Assembly: GCF_030209755.1 (NCBI RefSeq)
Contig: NZ_JARVRH010000003.1
Coordinates: 1-64,000 of the forward strand
Direction: 5' to 3'
Length of the DNA: 64,000 nucleotides
Source of the DNA: Arthrobacter sp. efr-133-TYG-118
GTDB lineage: Bacteria > Actinomycetota > Actinomycetes > Actinomycetales > Micrococcaceae
A model generated the notes under the pieces. The model saw only the letters and a list, made by a program, of their open reading frames with translations. It searched no databases and was not told the DNA's origin. How positions within the stretch are numbered: the first letter of the stretch is position 1; every line of letters starts with the position of its first letter. The translations under genes were made by a program, and so were the position numbers. This document shows, piece after piece, positions 26,847 to 36,583 of this stretch.

Positions 26847-28103
26847 TCAGGCCCAGGCCACTACCAGCCGGGCCGCTTGCGCCGGCACGGCCAGATCGAT
26901 GCCCGTGAGCTCCTGGAAACGGTTGAGCCGGTTGAGGATGGTGTTGCGGTGGCAAAACAATTCCTGCGCCGTGGTGGTGATGTTGCCCGTGTGGAGGAAA
27001 TTGCGCACCGTCTCGGTCAGTCGCTCGCGCTCGCCGTCGCGGCACTCCGCAAGGGCGGACTCAAGATCGGCCCAGAGGTCCAGGCCCGCGTCCTGAAGTT
27101 GCTGCTTGGCGAGCCGGGCCCACGCTGCTGCGGCGGTCAATGGACCTCGGTCCGCGGGCTGGAGCAGCAAAGCGAGGCGCTCCGCCGTCCGCGCTGCGGA
27201 GGGCAGGGCGCGCAGACCGGAAAATCCCTCGACATAACCGCAAGGTATTCCAGTGATGGCAGCTGGAATGTAGGCGGGTCCTTCGTCTTGCCGGGCTGCG
27301 CCGCTGTAGCTTGCGCCATATGCCCGGGCGGTGCCGCCGGATCCGGACCCGGCGCCCTGGGCTCGGGGCAACGCCCAGAACACGTAGGTGCTGCCGCCGA
27401 ATTCGTGGACGTAGAGGCGTTGGGACGGTTGGAGCCAGCCCCCTTGGGTGGCAATAGTCCGTAGTTTGGAAGCCGCGTCCCCACTCGCGGCGACGATGGA
27501 GAACCTTGCTTCCGGGTCCGTGACCAGGGCTGCCGCGGCCTGGCTGATGGTGTCTGCCGATAGCTCGGACTTGCTGAACAACCGGGCGATGAACTCCCGG
27601 CGGATGTTCGATTCCTCCTGGGCCATGCGGACCCGTTCGCTCGAATAGCTCGAGTGGGTTTGGGTGGCAAACTCATCGACCACGCGCCACACCTGGTCTA
27701 CATGGGATGTCAGGAGCACTGCGTCCTCCGTGTCGGAGATTTGCAGGAGATCTGCCCAGAGAATGCTGAAATCGAGGCGCACGGCTGAAATCAGGGCCTC
27801 GGGCGAAATTCCGGCACGGGCCCGTTTGGCGCCCAGTTCCGAAGAGAAGCGCGCCAGTGAATCCTGGCTGCCGTGGGAGTTCGAATGGCGGAACCTCTCG
27901 TCCCGCAGTCCGTCTATGAGGCGCCGGAAAGTTTCACGTGCCGTGTTCCGCAGTTCCGGGAGGCTCACCCTATTGTCGGCATATTCGGGGATCTCCTGGA
28001 CACGTGTCACGAAGAGCTCGACTAGTTCCTCCAGCCGCCCGTGCAGCCCTTCCACGAGCTCACCCCATCGCGCGGCGTCGCCGGCATTCTCTACATTGTG
28101 CAT
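26847..28103 (-). CDS. PucR/CdaR-family transcriptional regulator
   Basis: A 418-residue regulator with a C-terminal PucR-type helix-turn-helix (about residues 360-410: LTETVRNFLHTGNITTTAQE and FCHRNTILNRLNRFQELTG). The N-terminal 150 residues are helical and lack a recognisable sensor motif; a Gly/Ser/Ala-rich segment lies near residues 250-265. PucR-type proteins often control purine, allantoin or sugar-acid catabolism. It lies between two transport/catabolic units, divergent from the MFS-TPP operon at 28256, so it probably controls one or both. Confidence 0.88.
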   Translation of the reverse strand: MHNVENAGDAARWGELVEGLHGRLEELVELFVTRVQEIPEYADNRVSLPELRNTARETFRRLIDGLRDERFRHSNSHGSQDSLARFSSELGAKRARAGISPEALISAVRLDFSILWADLLQISDTEDAVLLTSHVDQVWRVVDEFATQTHSSYSSERVRMAQEESNIRREFIARLFSKSELSADTISQAAAALVTDPEARFSIVAASGDAASKLRTIATQGGWLQPSQRLYVHEFGGSTYVFWALPRAQGAGSGSGGTARAYGASYSGAARQDEGPAYIPAAITGIPCGYVEGFSGLRALPSAARTAERLALLLQPADRGPLTAAAAWARLAKQQLQDAGLDLWADLESALAECRDGERERLTETVRNFLHTGNITTTAQELFCHRNTILNRLNRFQELTGIDLAVPAQAARLVVAWA

Positions 28104-28255
28104 TTACACATTCTATGGCCAATATTCCGTGGCACAGAGCTAGTCTTTTTGGGCGGATCTACTGGCACTATGGGAGTAGTCACTGCCGAGTGAGACCAAT
28201 CACAACCGGCAGTTCCCCGGTTTTCACGGCATAGTTCGAATCTTTTGGAGTAATC

Positions 28256-29593
28256 ATGGCCAGCAGCGCAGGCAGCGCCCCCGCGGATCTGACTCCCGGG
28301 ATGCCCCGCACAGTCGATGAGAGGGTTACCAGGAAGGTCGCCCTCGCCGCCCTCGTAGGCACGGCGTTGGAGTGGTATGACTTCTTCCTCTTCACCACCG
28401 CAGCCGCCCTGGTGTTCAACGCCCAATTCTTCGTCTCGCAGGATCCGTTTGTGGCGGCGATGGGCTCCTTCGCCACCCTCGCCGTCGGGTTCGTCGCACG
28501 TCCCATTGGTGGATTCATCTTCGGCGCCCTCGGCGACAAAGTGGGCCGCAAGAAGATCCTCATGGTCACCATCGTCGGAATCGGCGTCGTCACTGGCCTG
28601 ATCGGCTTGCTGCCGAACTACATGACCATTGGCCTGGCCGCCCCCATCCTCCTGGTGGCCCTGCGGATCGTCCAGGGGCTCGCCGTCGGTGGCGAATGGA
28701 GTGGCGCGGTGATCATCGCCGTCGAAAACGCCCCGGTTGCCAAGCGCGCCCGCTACGCGGCGCTGCCGCAGATCGGCTCTCCGATCGGGACCATCCTGTC
28801 CTCGGGAGGCTTCTTCGGCATGCTCTTCCTGGTGGGCCAGAACAACTTCGATGCGTGGGGCTGGCGCATCCCGTTCATTGCAGCAATCCCGCTCCTGGCC
28901 ATCTCCATGTGGATCCGCAGCAGGCTCAGCGAGTCGCCTGAATTCGAGGCACTCATGGAATCCGGCGAGACCGAGCATGCCCCCATCCGCGGCGTGCTGA
29001 AGAACAGCTGGCGCCAAATCCTGGTGGGCATGTGCTCGGCGCTGCTCGGCATCGGCGGCTTCTACCTCATTACCAGTTTCGTGGTCTTCTACGGCACCAA
29101 GGTCCTGAAACTGCCGTCCGAGCTGCTTCTCCTGGGCACGCTCCTCGCGGCCGCACTCGAAATCGGGGCCTTGGTCTGGGCTGGCAGAATGGGCGAAAAG
29201 TTCGGTGCCAGCAAAGTCATCTTGTGGGGTGGCGTGGCCTCGGCCATCGTTGCGGTGCCCGTCTTCCTTGCCATTGACAGCCGCAACCCCGTCCTGGTGG
29301 TCGTCGGCATGATGATCGGCGTTGCCGTCCTGTCAATTCCGTATGCCGTCTCGGGCACGGCACTGACGGCATTGTTCGCCACCAAGGTCCGCTACACCGG
29401 CGTCGCCATCACTTCCAATACCGCCGGCGTCATCTCCGGCTTCGTGCCGCTGATCGCCACGGCGCTTGTGGCCGCCAACGGCAACTCATATTGGCCGGGC
29501 GCCATCATTCTCCTGATTGTTTCCGTACTGACCGCTCTGTCCGGCATCTTCCTGCCCGGCTTGAGCATCAAAGAAGAAGGAATGAAGCATTGA
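28256..29593 (+). CDS. MFS transporter, MHS type
   Basis: A 445-residue carrier, homologous in layout to the one at 25328: LVGTALEWYDFFLFTTAAAL, ARPIGGFIFGALGDKVGRKK, and RIVQGLAVGGEWSGAVIIAV (MHS signature GGEWSG). Twelve helices. Its stop overlaps the TTG start of the TPP enzyme (TTGA), so it belongs to the catabolic operon to 35636. It probably imports the compound handled by the downstream amidohydrolase, hydrolase, decarboxylase and dehydrogenase. Confidence 0.92.
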   Translation: MASSAGSAPADLTPGMPRTVDERVTRKVALAALVGTALEWYDFFLFTTAAALVFNAQFFVSQDPFVAAMGSFATLAVGFVARPIGGFIFGALGDKVGRKKILMVTIVGIGVVTGLIGLLPNYMTIGLAAPILLVALRIVQGLAVGGEWSGAVIIAVENAPVAKRARYAALPQIGSPIGTILSSGGFFGMLFLVGQNNFDAWGWRIPFIAAIPLLAISMWIRSRLSESPEFEALMESGETEHAPIRGVLKNSWRQILVGMCSALLGIGGFYLITSFVVFYGTKVLKLPSELLLLGTLLAAALEIGALVWAGRMGEKFGASKVILWGGVASAIVAVPVFLAIDSRNPVLVVVGMMIGVAVLSIPYAVSGTALTALFATKVRYTGVAITSNTAGVISGFVPLIATALVAANGNSYWPGAIILLIVSVLTALSGIFLPGLSIKEEGMKH

Positions 29594-31221
29594 GCACCAC
29601 TACAGCAGGCCACCTCATCGTCGAGCAGCTTGAACGCGCAGGCATCAAGCGGGTCTACGGCGTCCCTGGCGAGAGCTACCTGGACGTCCTGGACGGACTC
29701 CACGACTCCTCGATCGAGACCATCGTCACCCGCCATGAAGGCGGAGCAGGTTTCATGGCGCTGGCCGAAGGCCGCCTCACGGAACTCCCCGGCGTCGCCA
29801 TGGTGACGCGCGGCCCCGGCGCAGCCAACGCTTTCATCGCTATCCATACGGCGCACCAGGACGCCACGCCCATGATCCTGTTCGTGGGCCTCATCCCCGT
29901 GGCTGACCGCGGACGTGAATCCTTCCAGGAATTCGACATCAACGCCTGGTTCGGCAGCACCGCCAAGAAGGTCGTGACTCTCGACGACGCCGCTTCCGCC
30001 GCCCGCGTGGTGGACGACGCGATCTTCACGTCGCTCAGCGGACGTCCTGGTCCCGTAGTGATCGGGCTGCCCGAGGATGTGCTGGTGCACACTATTGATG
30101 AAGGCACCGTGGAGCCGCGCAGGGTCGCCCGTCCCGGTCCCTCAGCCTCGGCCTTGGCCGAACTGGAAACGCGTCTCGCCGGAGCCGCCAAGCCGCTCAT
30201 TGTGGTGGGTGGCGAAGGTTGGACACAGGAATCCGGGGACGCGCTAGCCGCCTGGGCGGCACGCCACAGCATTCCGGTCGTGGCCGATTTCCGCGCCTAC
30301 GACGCCGTCCCGCACAGCAGCGAGTCCTACGCAGGCTTCTTGGGCTACGGCCGCAGCGACGCCACCGCGGCGCTCCTGGACGACGCCGACCTGCTCATTT
30401 TCCTCGGTTGCGTCCGCGGCGACGTCCTCTCCGACGGCTATACCCGCGGCCTTAATGCCGCCACAGTCGTGATCAACCCGGATCCTGACCTCCTCGGCCA
30501 CTTCGGCCGGGTGGACCAGCACATGACCGCCGACGTCTCGGCGTCCTCTCTGGCCATCGCGGACACGGAATCGGCCGTGCGGCCCGCCGCAGGCTGGTTC
30601 CAGGATGCCCGGGCAAATTACCTCAAGTTCTCCTCGGCCCAACCTGACGGCGTCCACGGAGCGGACACAAACACAGTGGATCTCGGCGTCGTCATGGAGA
30701 TCCTCAAGCAAGAAATGGACGACGATGCCGTCCTCACCTTCGGTGCGGGCAACCACGCCCTGTGGCCTGCCCGCTACCTGAAGCACAACAGCGCCAACTC
30801 CCTGGCCGCTCCGCGCAACGGAGCCATGGGCATGGGAATCCCGGCCGCCGTTGCTGCGTCCCTGGCCTACCCTGGCCGACAGGTCATCTCGGTGGCCGGC
30901 GACGGCTGCTTCATGATGAACGGCCAGGAAATCGCGACGGCGATGGGCCACGGCGCGCAGTTCGTCGTACTGGTGGTGGACAACGGCATCTTCGCCACCA
31001 TCCGCGAGCACCAGGAAGCCCACTACCCGGGCCGCCCGTCCGGCACGCACATGACCAATCCGGACTTCGCGGCCCTGGCCCGCTCCTACGGCGGCTACGG
31101 CGAGCGCGTGGACAGGGCGGAGGACTTCGCTGCAGCGTTCCGCCGCGCGGTCGACTCCGGCCTCCCGGCCGTATTGCACCTCCCGCAGGACCCCACCACC
31201 CGTTCCCCCAAGAGCAACTGA
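29590..31221 (+). CDS. Thiamine-diphosphate-dependent 2-oxoacid decarboxylase/synthase
   Basis: A 543-residue ThDP enzyme of the acetolactate synthase/benzoylformate decarboxylase superfamily. The N-terminal PYR domain has VYGVPGESYLDVLDGL and the catalytic Glu in VTRHEGGAGF (about residue 50). The middle Rossmann domain and a C-terminal PP domain follow, with the ThDP motif VAGDGCFMMNGQE...NG near 436-465. The TTG start overlaps the MFS stop. Because the next gene is an aldehyde dehydrogenase, decarboxylation of a 2-oxoacid to an aldehyde is more likely than acetolactate synthesis. Substrate unknown. Confidence 0.9.
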   Translation: MSTTTAGHLIVEQLERAGIKRVYGVPGESYLDVLDGLHDSSIETIVTRHEGGAGFMALAEGRLTELPGVAMVTRGPGAANAFIAIHTAHQDATPMILFVGLIPVADRGRESFQEFDINAWFGSTAKKVVTLDDAASAARVVDDAIFTSLSGRPGPVVIGLPEDVLVHTIDEGTVEPRRVARPGPSASALAELETRLAGAAKPLIVVGGEGWTQESGDALAAWAARHSIPVVADFRAYDAVPHSSESYAGFLGYGRSDATAALLDDADLLIFLGCVRGDVLSDGYTRGLNAATVVINPDPDLLGHFGRVDQHMTADVSASSLAIADTESAVRPAAGWFQDARANYLKFSSAQPDGVHGADTNTVDLGVVMEILKQEMDDDAVLTFGAGNHALWPARYLKHNSANSLAAPRNGAMGMGIPAAVAASLAYPGRQVISVAGDGCFMMNGQEIATAMGHGAQFVVLVVDNGIFATIREHQEAHYPGRPSGTHMTNPDFAALARSYGGYGERVDRAEDFAAAFRRAVDSGLPAVLHLPQDPTTRSPKSN

Positions 31222-31233
31222 CTGGAGCCTCAC

Positions 31234-32640
31234 GTGATCACGCTCAAGAACATCATCAACGGCCAAGCGATGGACGCCCCGGCGAGCCTGCCCTTCTTCG
31301 ATCCCCGGAGAGGTATCCAGATCGGCACGGCCCCGGATAGTGACGCAGTCGCCGTCGACCTCGCCTTCCAGTCCGCTGCCGCCGCTTTCAAGAGCTACAA
31401 GCGCACGACGCCGGGCGAGCGCCAGGCGCTGCTGTTGCGGCTCGCTGACCTCATCGAAGCCAACGTGGACCGGCTTCTGGACGCCGAGGTGGCGTGCACG
31501 GGCAAGCCGCGGGCCGTGACCCGCGAACTGGAGATCCTGCGCGGCGCCGACCAATTGCGCTTCTTCGCCGGAGCTTGCCGCGTCGTGTCCGGCACCGCGT
31601 CCACAGAGTACGTGCAGGGCTTCACGTCCACCATCCGACGCGAACCGCTGGGTGTGGTCGCGCAGATTACTCCGTGGAACTACCCGTTCATGATGGCCAT
31701 CTGGAAGATCGGGCCGGCGCTGGCGGCGGGAAACACGCTGGTTTTGAAGCCCGCGGACACCACCCCCTGGTCCACCGTGATCCTGGGCGAGCTGGCCCAG
31801 GAGGTATACCCGGCCGGCGTCGTGAACATCGTCTGCGGAGGCCGTGAAGCCGGTGCCGCGATGGTGGACCACGAGATCCCGGAGATGGTGTCCATCACTG
31901 GTTCCACCCGGGCGGGCGCCCAAGTCATGTCCGCTGCGTCCAAGACGCTGAAGGATGTCCACTTGGAGCTTGGCGGAAAGGCGCCGGCGATCGTTTTCGC
32001 CGACGTTGATATCGCCCGCACAGCGCAGGAAATTGCGCTGAGCGCGTTCTTCAACGCGGGCCAGGACTGCACAGCCGTGACCCGGGTGCTGGTTCACGAG
32101 GACATTCACGACGAGTTCGCCAAGGCCCTCGGCGCTGCGGCCACCGCGCTGACCCTCGGGGATGACGCCTCGGATCTCGGGCCGCTGAACAGTGCCGGGC
32201 AGCTTGAGCGCGTGGAAGGCTTCATGACCCGGCTTCCGGCGAACGCCACCGTCCTGTCGGGCGGCAAGCGCACCGGGGCCGGGTACTACTTCGAACCGAC
32301 AGTGATCGACGGCGTCTTCCAGACTGACGAGGTGGTGTGCGACGAGATCTTCGGCCCCGTGGTCACGGTCCAGCCTTTCTCCACCGAAGAGGAGGCGCTT
32401 GAGCTGGCCAACGGGACGAAGTACGCCCTGGCCTCCAGCGTTTGGTCCAACAACCACGGCGTGGTCACTCGCGTGTCCAATGAGCTCGACTTCGGCGCGG
32501 TGTGGATCAATTGCCATCAGGTCATTCCGGCCGAGGCGCCGCATGGTGGTTTCAAGCACTCCGGCACGGGCAAGGACCTCTCCGTCTTCGGGCTGGAGGA
32601 CTACACCCGGATCAAGTCCGTCACCACCTCGCACCGCTAG
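31234..32640 (+). CDS. NAD(P)-dependent aldehyde dehydrogenase
   Basis: A 468-residue ALDH-superfamily enzyme, GTG start with GGAG in front. Catalytic Cys279 lies in FFNAGQDCTA, catalytic Glu245 in LELGGKAPA, and the NAD-binding ITPWNYPFMMAIWKIGPALA region is near 145-165. Sequence style (GQDC, KDLSVFGLEDYT) resembles gamma-aminobutyraldehyde or betaine aldehyde dehydrogenases. It would oxidise the aldehyde produced by the preceding ThDP enzyme to an acid. Third in the operon. Confidence 0.93.
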   Translation: MITLKNIINGQAMDAPASLPFFDPRRGIQIGTAPDSDAVAVDLAFQSAAAAFKSYKRTTPGERQALLLRLADLIEANVDRLLDAEVACTGKPRAVTRELEILRGADQLRFFAGACRVVSGTASTEYVQGFTSTIRREPLGVVAQITPWNYPFMMAIWKIGPALAAGNTLVLKPADTTPWSTVILGELAQEVYPAGVVNIVCGGREAGAAMVDHEIPEMVSITGSTRAGAQVMSAASKTLKDVHLELGGKAPAIVFADVDIARTAQEIALSAFFNAGQDCTAVTRVLVHEDIHDEFAKALGAAATALTLGDDASDLGPLNSAGQLERVEGFMTRLPANATVLSGGKRTGAGYYFEPTVIDGVFQTDEVVCDEIFGPVVTVQPFSTEEEALELANGTKYALASSVWSNNHGVVTRVSNELDFGAVWINCHQVIPAEAPHGGFKHSGTGKDLSVFGLEDYTRIKSVTTSHR

Positions 32641-32649
32641 GCCATTGGT

Positions 32650-34350
32650 ATGAAACTCGACCTGCTGCTGCGCAACGCGGACATCATCACCATGGACCCG
32701 GACCGTCCCAGCGCCCGCTCGCTGGGAGTTTGGCGGGGCCTCGTGGTGGGACTCGATGAAGACGTGGATGACCTTGCCGCCGCAGAGATCCTCGATCTCG
32801 GGGGCGCCACCGTCACGCCCGGCTTCATTGACGCACATTGCCACACCACGTGGTTCGGGCTGGGCCTGGCCGAGCTGGATGTGTCGAAGGCGCGGGGGCT
32901 GGAGGAGTTGTACGGGCTGTTGGAAGCTGCCGGCCCGGCTTCCGGGACCGACGCCGGCGCTGGCGTCAAGGCGGAGTCTTGGCTCATGGCCACGGGCTTC
33001 AGCCAGCAGCGGCACGGCGGCGAGTTCCCGGACATCCGCGAACTTGACCGCATCACGGGGGAGCGGCCGCTGTTCATGCGGCACAACTCCGGGCACATGG
33101 CCGTGGTCAACTCAGCCGCACTGCGGCTGGCTGGTGCCGAATCGCCGTCGTACGCAGATCCCGACGGCGGCGTGATCGTCCGCGACTCCGCGGGGAGGCC
33201 CACGGGACTCGTGCAGGAAACGGCACAGGCACTGATCCAGCAGCTGATCCTGCCGTACTCGATCGATCAGATCGCGGCGGCGTTGGAGCGGGCCACGCGG
33301 CACTACGCCTCCGAAGGCATCACCAGCTTCACCGAGGCGGGCGTGGGCGGCGGCTGGATTGGCCACAGCCCGGTGGAAATCGCGGCATACCAGCGGGCAG
33401 CCGCCAACGGAAGGCTCCACGCCCGCGCCCAGGTCATGCCCGTGCTGGACGTTTTGCACCGGGTTGACGGCCATGGCGACGACGGTCCGGGCGACGGTCC
33501 CGCTGCGGCAGGCTTGGACCTGGGCATCACGAGCGGCTTCGGCAACGAGTACCTCTCCCTTGGCCCGGCCAAGGTTTTCCTTGACGGCTCGCTCCTCGGC
33601 GAAACCGCCGCGGTCAGCCACGAATTCTGCAGCCACGGGCAGAAGGACAACACCGGCAACACGGGCTACTTCCAAGCCGAACCCGCTCTCCTGCGGGAAC
33701 GGATCGAGGCTGCCTATGCCTCGGGATGGTCCATAGCGGCGCACGCCATCGGAGACCGGGCCGTTGACCTCGCGATCGACATTCTTGCGGATTGCGACGC
33801 CACCTACGGCCCGCGCAGCATGCCGAACCGGATCGAGCACGCCTCCATGACCAGACCGGAACAGCTCCGGCGGCTCGCCGCGGCGGGGATCGCAGTGACT
33901 CCTCAGTCCAGCTTCTTCCACGACGGCGGCGACAGCATGGCCGCGTCGCTCGGTCCGGAGCGACTGCGCTGGGCCTACCGCGCGTCGTCGTTCCTGTCCG
34001 CAGGAGTGACGCTGGCCGGAAGCTCCGACCGTCCCGTTGCGGACGGAAACGTTCTGCGCGGCATGCAGGCCTTCGTGGACCGGAGAACCTCGACCGGCGC
34101 GGTGTTCGGCAACCCGTCCGAGCGGCTCAGTCCGCATGAGGCGCTAGCCGCCTACACAACGGGAGCGGCCGCGGCCACGGGAATGTCGGCCGTGAAGGGC
34201 TCACTGGCTCCGGGCAAGCTTGCCGATTTCACCGTCCTGTCCGGCTCACCGCTCCGCGCCCACAGAATCGCGGAGTTGGAAGTCCTGGCCACGGCCGTCG
34301 GCGGCCGTTTCACGCACAACACTTTGACCTCGCTCCAACACAGTTCATAG
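32650..34350 (+). CDS. Amidohydrolase (YtcJ-like, amidohydrolase_3 family)
   Basis: A 566-residue metal-dependent hydrolase. The HxH metal pair is His63/His65 in VTPGFIDAHCHTTWFG; later ligands are in YASGWSIAAHAIGDRAVD, RIEHASM and GSSDRPVADGN. The C-terminal KGSLAPGKLADFTVLSG is typical for this superfamily. Starts 9 bases after the aldehyde dehydrogenase stop. YtcJ-like enzymes cleave N-acyl or cyclic amide bonds of unknown compounds. With the M20-type carbamoylase next door, hydantoin or amide ring opening is plausible. Confidence 0.9.
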   Translation: MKLDLLLRNADIITMDPDRPSARSLGVWRGLVVGLDEDVDDLAAAEILDLGGATVTPGFIDAHCHTTWFGLGLAELDVSKARGLEELYGLLEAAGPASGTDAGAGVKAESWLMATGFSQQRHGGEFPDIRELDRITGERPLFMRHNSGHMAVVNSAALRLAGAESPSYADPDGGVIVRDSAGRPTGLVQETAQALIQQLILPYSIDQIAAALERATRHYASEGITSFTEAGVGGGWIGHSPVEIAAYQRAAANGRLHARAQVMPVLDVLHRVDGHGDDGPGDGPAAAGLDLGITSGFGNEYLSLGPAKVFLDGSLLGETAAVSHEFCSHGQKDNTGNTGYFQAEPALLRERIEAAYASGWSIAAHAIGDRAVDLAIDILADCDATYGPRSMPNRIEHASMTRPEQLRRLAAAGIAVTPQSSFFHDGGDSMAASLGPERLRWAYRASSFLSAGVTLAGSSDRPVADGNVLRGMQAFVDRRTSTGAVFGNPSERLSPHEALAAYTTGAAAATGMSAVKGSLAPGKLADFTVLSGSPLRAHRIAELEVLATAVGGRFTHNTLTSLQHSS

Positions 34351-34376
34351 ATTCAACACAGTTCATAGGGGAACCA

Positions 34377-35636
34377 ATGACGTCCACCACCAGCTTCACC
34401 GCCCAGGACACGGCCTTCGTCCACGACTTCCACACCATGAGCGCGTTCGGCGCCACCGCAAACGGCGGCGTGGACCGGCAGGCCGCCAGCCAGCCCGACG
34501 GCGAACAGCGCCACTGGCTCACCGGCTTGCTCGAAGCCCGCGGCTTCACCGTCCGTTTCGACCGTGTCGGCAACCAATGGGGTCTCTATGAGGCCGTGCC
34601 GGGAGCTCCGTTCGTTGTGGTTGGCTCGCACATGGATTCCCAGCCGACGGCGGGACGTTATGACGGTGCCTATGGTGTCCTGGCCGCCGTGCATGCGGCC
34701 TTCCGGCTGGTTGACAAGTGGAACGCGCCCGGAGCTGAGGCACCCAAGTTCAACGTCGCCGTCGTGAACTGGTTCAACGAGGAAGGCAGCCGCTTCAAGC
34801 CCTCGATGATGGGGTCTTCCGTGTACACCGGAAAGCTCCCGCTGGAGGCGGCGTTGGCCACCACGGATGCCGCTGGGATTTCCGTGCAGGACGCCCTGGA
34901 CGCCATCGCTTGCCGTGGTTCATTCGACGGACCCGAGGCGGCATACTGCGCGGAGATCCACATCGAACAGGGCCGCAGCATGGAACGGGAAGGCATCACG
35001 ATCGGCCTGGTGTCGTCCAACTGGGCAGCCAACAAGTACGAATTCGTGGTCCACGGCGAGCAGGCACACACGGGCTCCACAGTCATCGCGGACCGCAAGG
35101 ACGCCCTGCTGGGAGCCTCGATGCTGGTGGTTGCCGCACGGGACATCGCCAACCGCTTCCCCGGAGCGTTGCACACTTCGGTGGGACAGCTGAACGTCTA
35201 CCCGAATTCGCCCGTTGTGGTGCCATCCCGGGTCAACTTGCTGCTGGACCTGCGCAGTGCGGACGAATCCGTACTCGCCCAAGCCGATGCCCTGCTGCAC
35301 GAACGCATTGCGGAAATCGAGGGGCTGGCCAACGTTTCGGTGGAACAACACCATTCGCACTCGTGGCCGGTCACTCCTTACCAGCCCGAGGGGGTGGAAC
35401 TCGCCGCCAAGGTGGCCGCCGATCTGGGGCTGTCCAACAAGGAAGTCATGACTTTGGCCGGGCACGATTCCATCAACATGAAGGACATCGTTCCCACGGT
35501 AATGCTCTTTGTTCCCAGCGTGGACGGCATCTCCCACAACGAGCACGAATACACCAAGGACGAGGACATCGTAGCTGGCCTGGCGATGCTCACCGAAGTG
35601 GTCAACCGGCTCTGCAACGGAGCGCTGGAGGACTAG
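34377..35636 (+). CDS. M20-family amidase/N-carbamoylase (hydantoinase/carbamoylase type)
   Basis: A 419-residue Zn-dependent hydrolase. Metal ligands: His85/Asp87 in VVVGSHMDSQPTAGRYDGAYG (in two parts), Asp96, Glu134/Glu135 in NWFNEEGSRFKPSMMGS, and His in SYDAMNMK-like LAGHDSINMKDIVP. The dimerisation domain holds GEQAHTGST. Such enzymes release CO2 and ammonia from N-carbamoyl amino acids, ureidoglycolate or allantoate-like substrates. Last gene of the operon; the 32-bp repeats of locus C follow directly. Confidence 0.92.
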   Translation: MTSTTSFTAQDTAFVHDFHTMSAFGATANGGVDRQAASQPDGEQRHWLTGLLEARGFTVRFDRVGNQWGLYEAVPGAPFVVVGSHMDSQPTAGRYDGAYGVLAAVHAAFRLVDKWNAPGAEAPKFNVAVVNWFNEEGSRFKPSMMGSSVYTGKLPLEAALATTDAAGISVQDALDAIACRGSFDGPEAAYCAEIHIEQGRSMEREGITIGLVSSNWAANKYEFVVHGEQAHTGSTVIADRKDALLGASMLVVAARDIANRFPGALHTSVGQLNVYPNSPVVVPSRVNLLLDLRSADESVLAQADALLHERIAEIEGLANVSVEQHHSHSWPVTPYQPEGVELAAKVAADLGLSNKEVMTLAGHDSINMKDIVPTVMLFVPSVDGISHNEHEYTKDEDIVAGLAMLTEVVNRLCNGALED

Positions 35637-35640
35637 CCAA

Positions 35641-35854
35641 ACGCCCGCTCACCTATATCGTCCAATCGGGCGACGCTCGCTCACGTATGTGGCCAATATC
35701 GGGATCCCTTCTGCAGATGATCTGAGCGAGCGTTGGGGAAAAGACCGATATAGGTGAGCGAGCGTTGGGGGAAAGACCGATATAGGTGAGCGGGCGTTGG
35801 GGGAAAGACCGATATAGGTGAGCGGGCGTTGGGGGAAGGTGAGCGGGCGTTCGG
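35641..35854. repeat. 32-bp repeat family, locus C (inverted array)
   Basis: Reverse-oriented cores begin at 35641 (ACGCCCGCTCAC) and 35673 (ACGCTCGCTCAC), 32 bases apart. After a 37-base centre, direct cores (GTGAGCGRGCGT, first one CTGAGCGAGCGT) begin at 35722, 35754, 35786 and 35818, again at 32-base steps; a short unit follows at 35839. Direct units share TGGGGGAAAGACCGATATAG. The array fills the gap between two convergent genes and stops at the VOC gene stop codon. Confidence 0.92.
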
Positions 35855-36523
35855 CTATGCAGGCCCGGCCACACTGATGGTCCCGCCGCGCGGGGCCTGG
35901 ATCGTGAGTATCGAGCCGGTCCGGGCGGCGGAGAGTCCTGCGGCGGCGAGCCGGGCCTCCAGAGCTGCGAGGTCGCCGTCGTACTCGAAAGAGAGGCCTC
36001 CCCCAGCCGGCTCCGAAGACTCCCGAACCAGCAGGATGCCGCCGTTCCTCGTGCTGAAATCCGCGAACTTCGAGGACACCTGCCGCGACCGCGCGCCGAT
36101 GTTGCGCAACTCCTGTGCAGCCCCGGGCACATCCGGCGTGAGCCATGTCCCGACGACGGCGAGGTCCGGATCCGCTTCGGGGCTGGTGGTGCGGCTGCTC
36201 GCCTTATCGGCAAGGAACGCGAAGCCGTCCCGGGCGGTAATACGCACGGCCTGCCCGTGATCGGCATCGAAGAGTTCGGCGCGGGTTCCGTCCGCAACGG
36301 TGCGTCGGGCGAACTCGGCCAGGTCCCCGACCTCGACGCCGAATACCGTAGTGCCGTCGTCGGGCGAGTCAGTGGCCGTACGGTGCAAGGCCACCCGGCC
36401 CGAGCCTGCGTCGAACTCGACCCAGTCGCCGTGGTCCTCGATGCACACGAGGCCTAGCATCGTAAGAAGGTGCTTCCAGGCGGCGACATCGGACGTGAAC
36501 TGGATGGGGCGGACGCGCAGCAT
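35855..36523 (-). CDS. VOC-superfamily (glyoxalase/dioxygenase-like) protein
   Basis: A 222-residue protein with two imperfect VOC halves. It starts MLRVRPIQFTSDVAAWKHLL; the first half holds DHGDWVEFDAGSGRVALHR and TTVFGVEVGDLAEFARR, the second GTWLTPDVPGAAQELRNIG and GGILLVRESS, separated by a short loop. The metal ligands of active VOC enzymes are not clear. It is divergent from the YdeI-like gene. Substrate unknown. Confidence 0.75.
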   Translation of the reverse strand: MLRVRPIQFTSDVAAWKHLLTMLGLVCIEDHGDWVEFDAGSGRVALHRTATDSPDDGTTVFGVEVGDLAEFARRTVADGTRAELFDADHGQAVRITARDGFAFLADKASSRTTSPEADPDLAVVGTWLTPDVPGAAQELRNIGARSRQVSSKFADFSTRNGGILLVRESSEPAGGGLSFEYDGDLAALEARLAAAGLSAARTGSILTIQAPRGGTISVAGPA

Positions 36524-36583
36524 GGATCCTCCGGGACAACTCGTGGGCTTTCGCCACAGCCTAGCTGGCACCAGAATGGGGCC

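Noticed and set aside
30244..33096. Long 950-residue minus-strand frame
   Set aside because: It lies antisense to three well-supported genes and has low-complexity Arg/Gly/His-rich composition typical of shadow frames in high-GC DNA.
35641..35854. CRISPR-like array
   Set aside because: Conserved core is only 12 bases, the 20-base parts between cores are similar rather than unique, orientation flips within the locus, and no cas gene is present.
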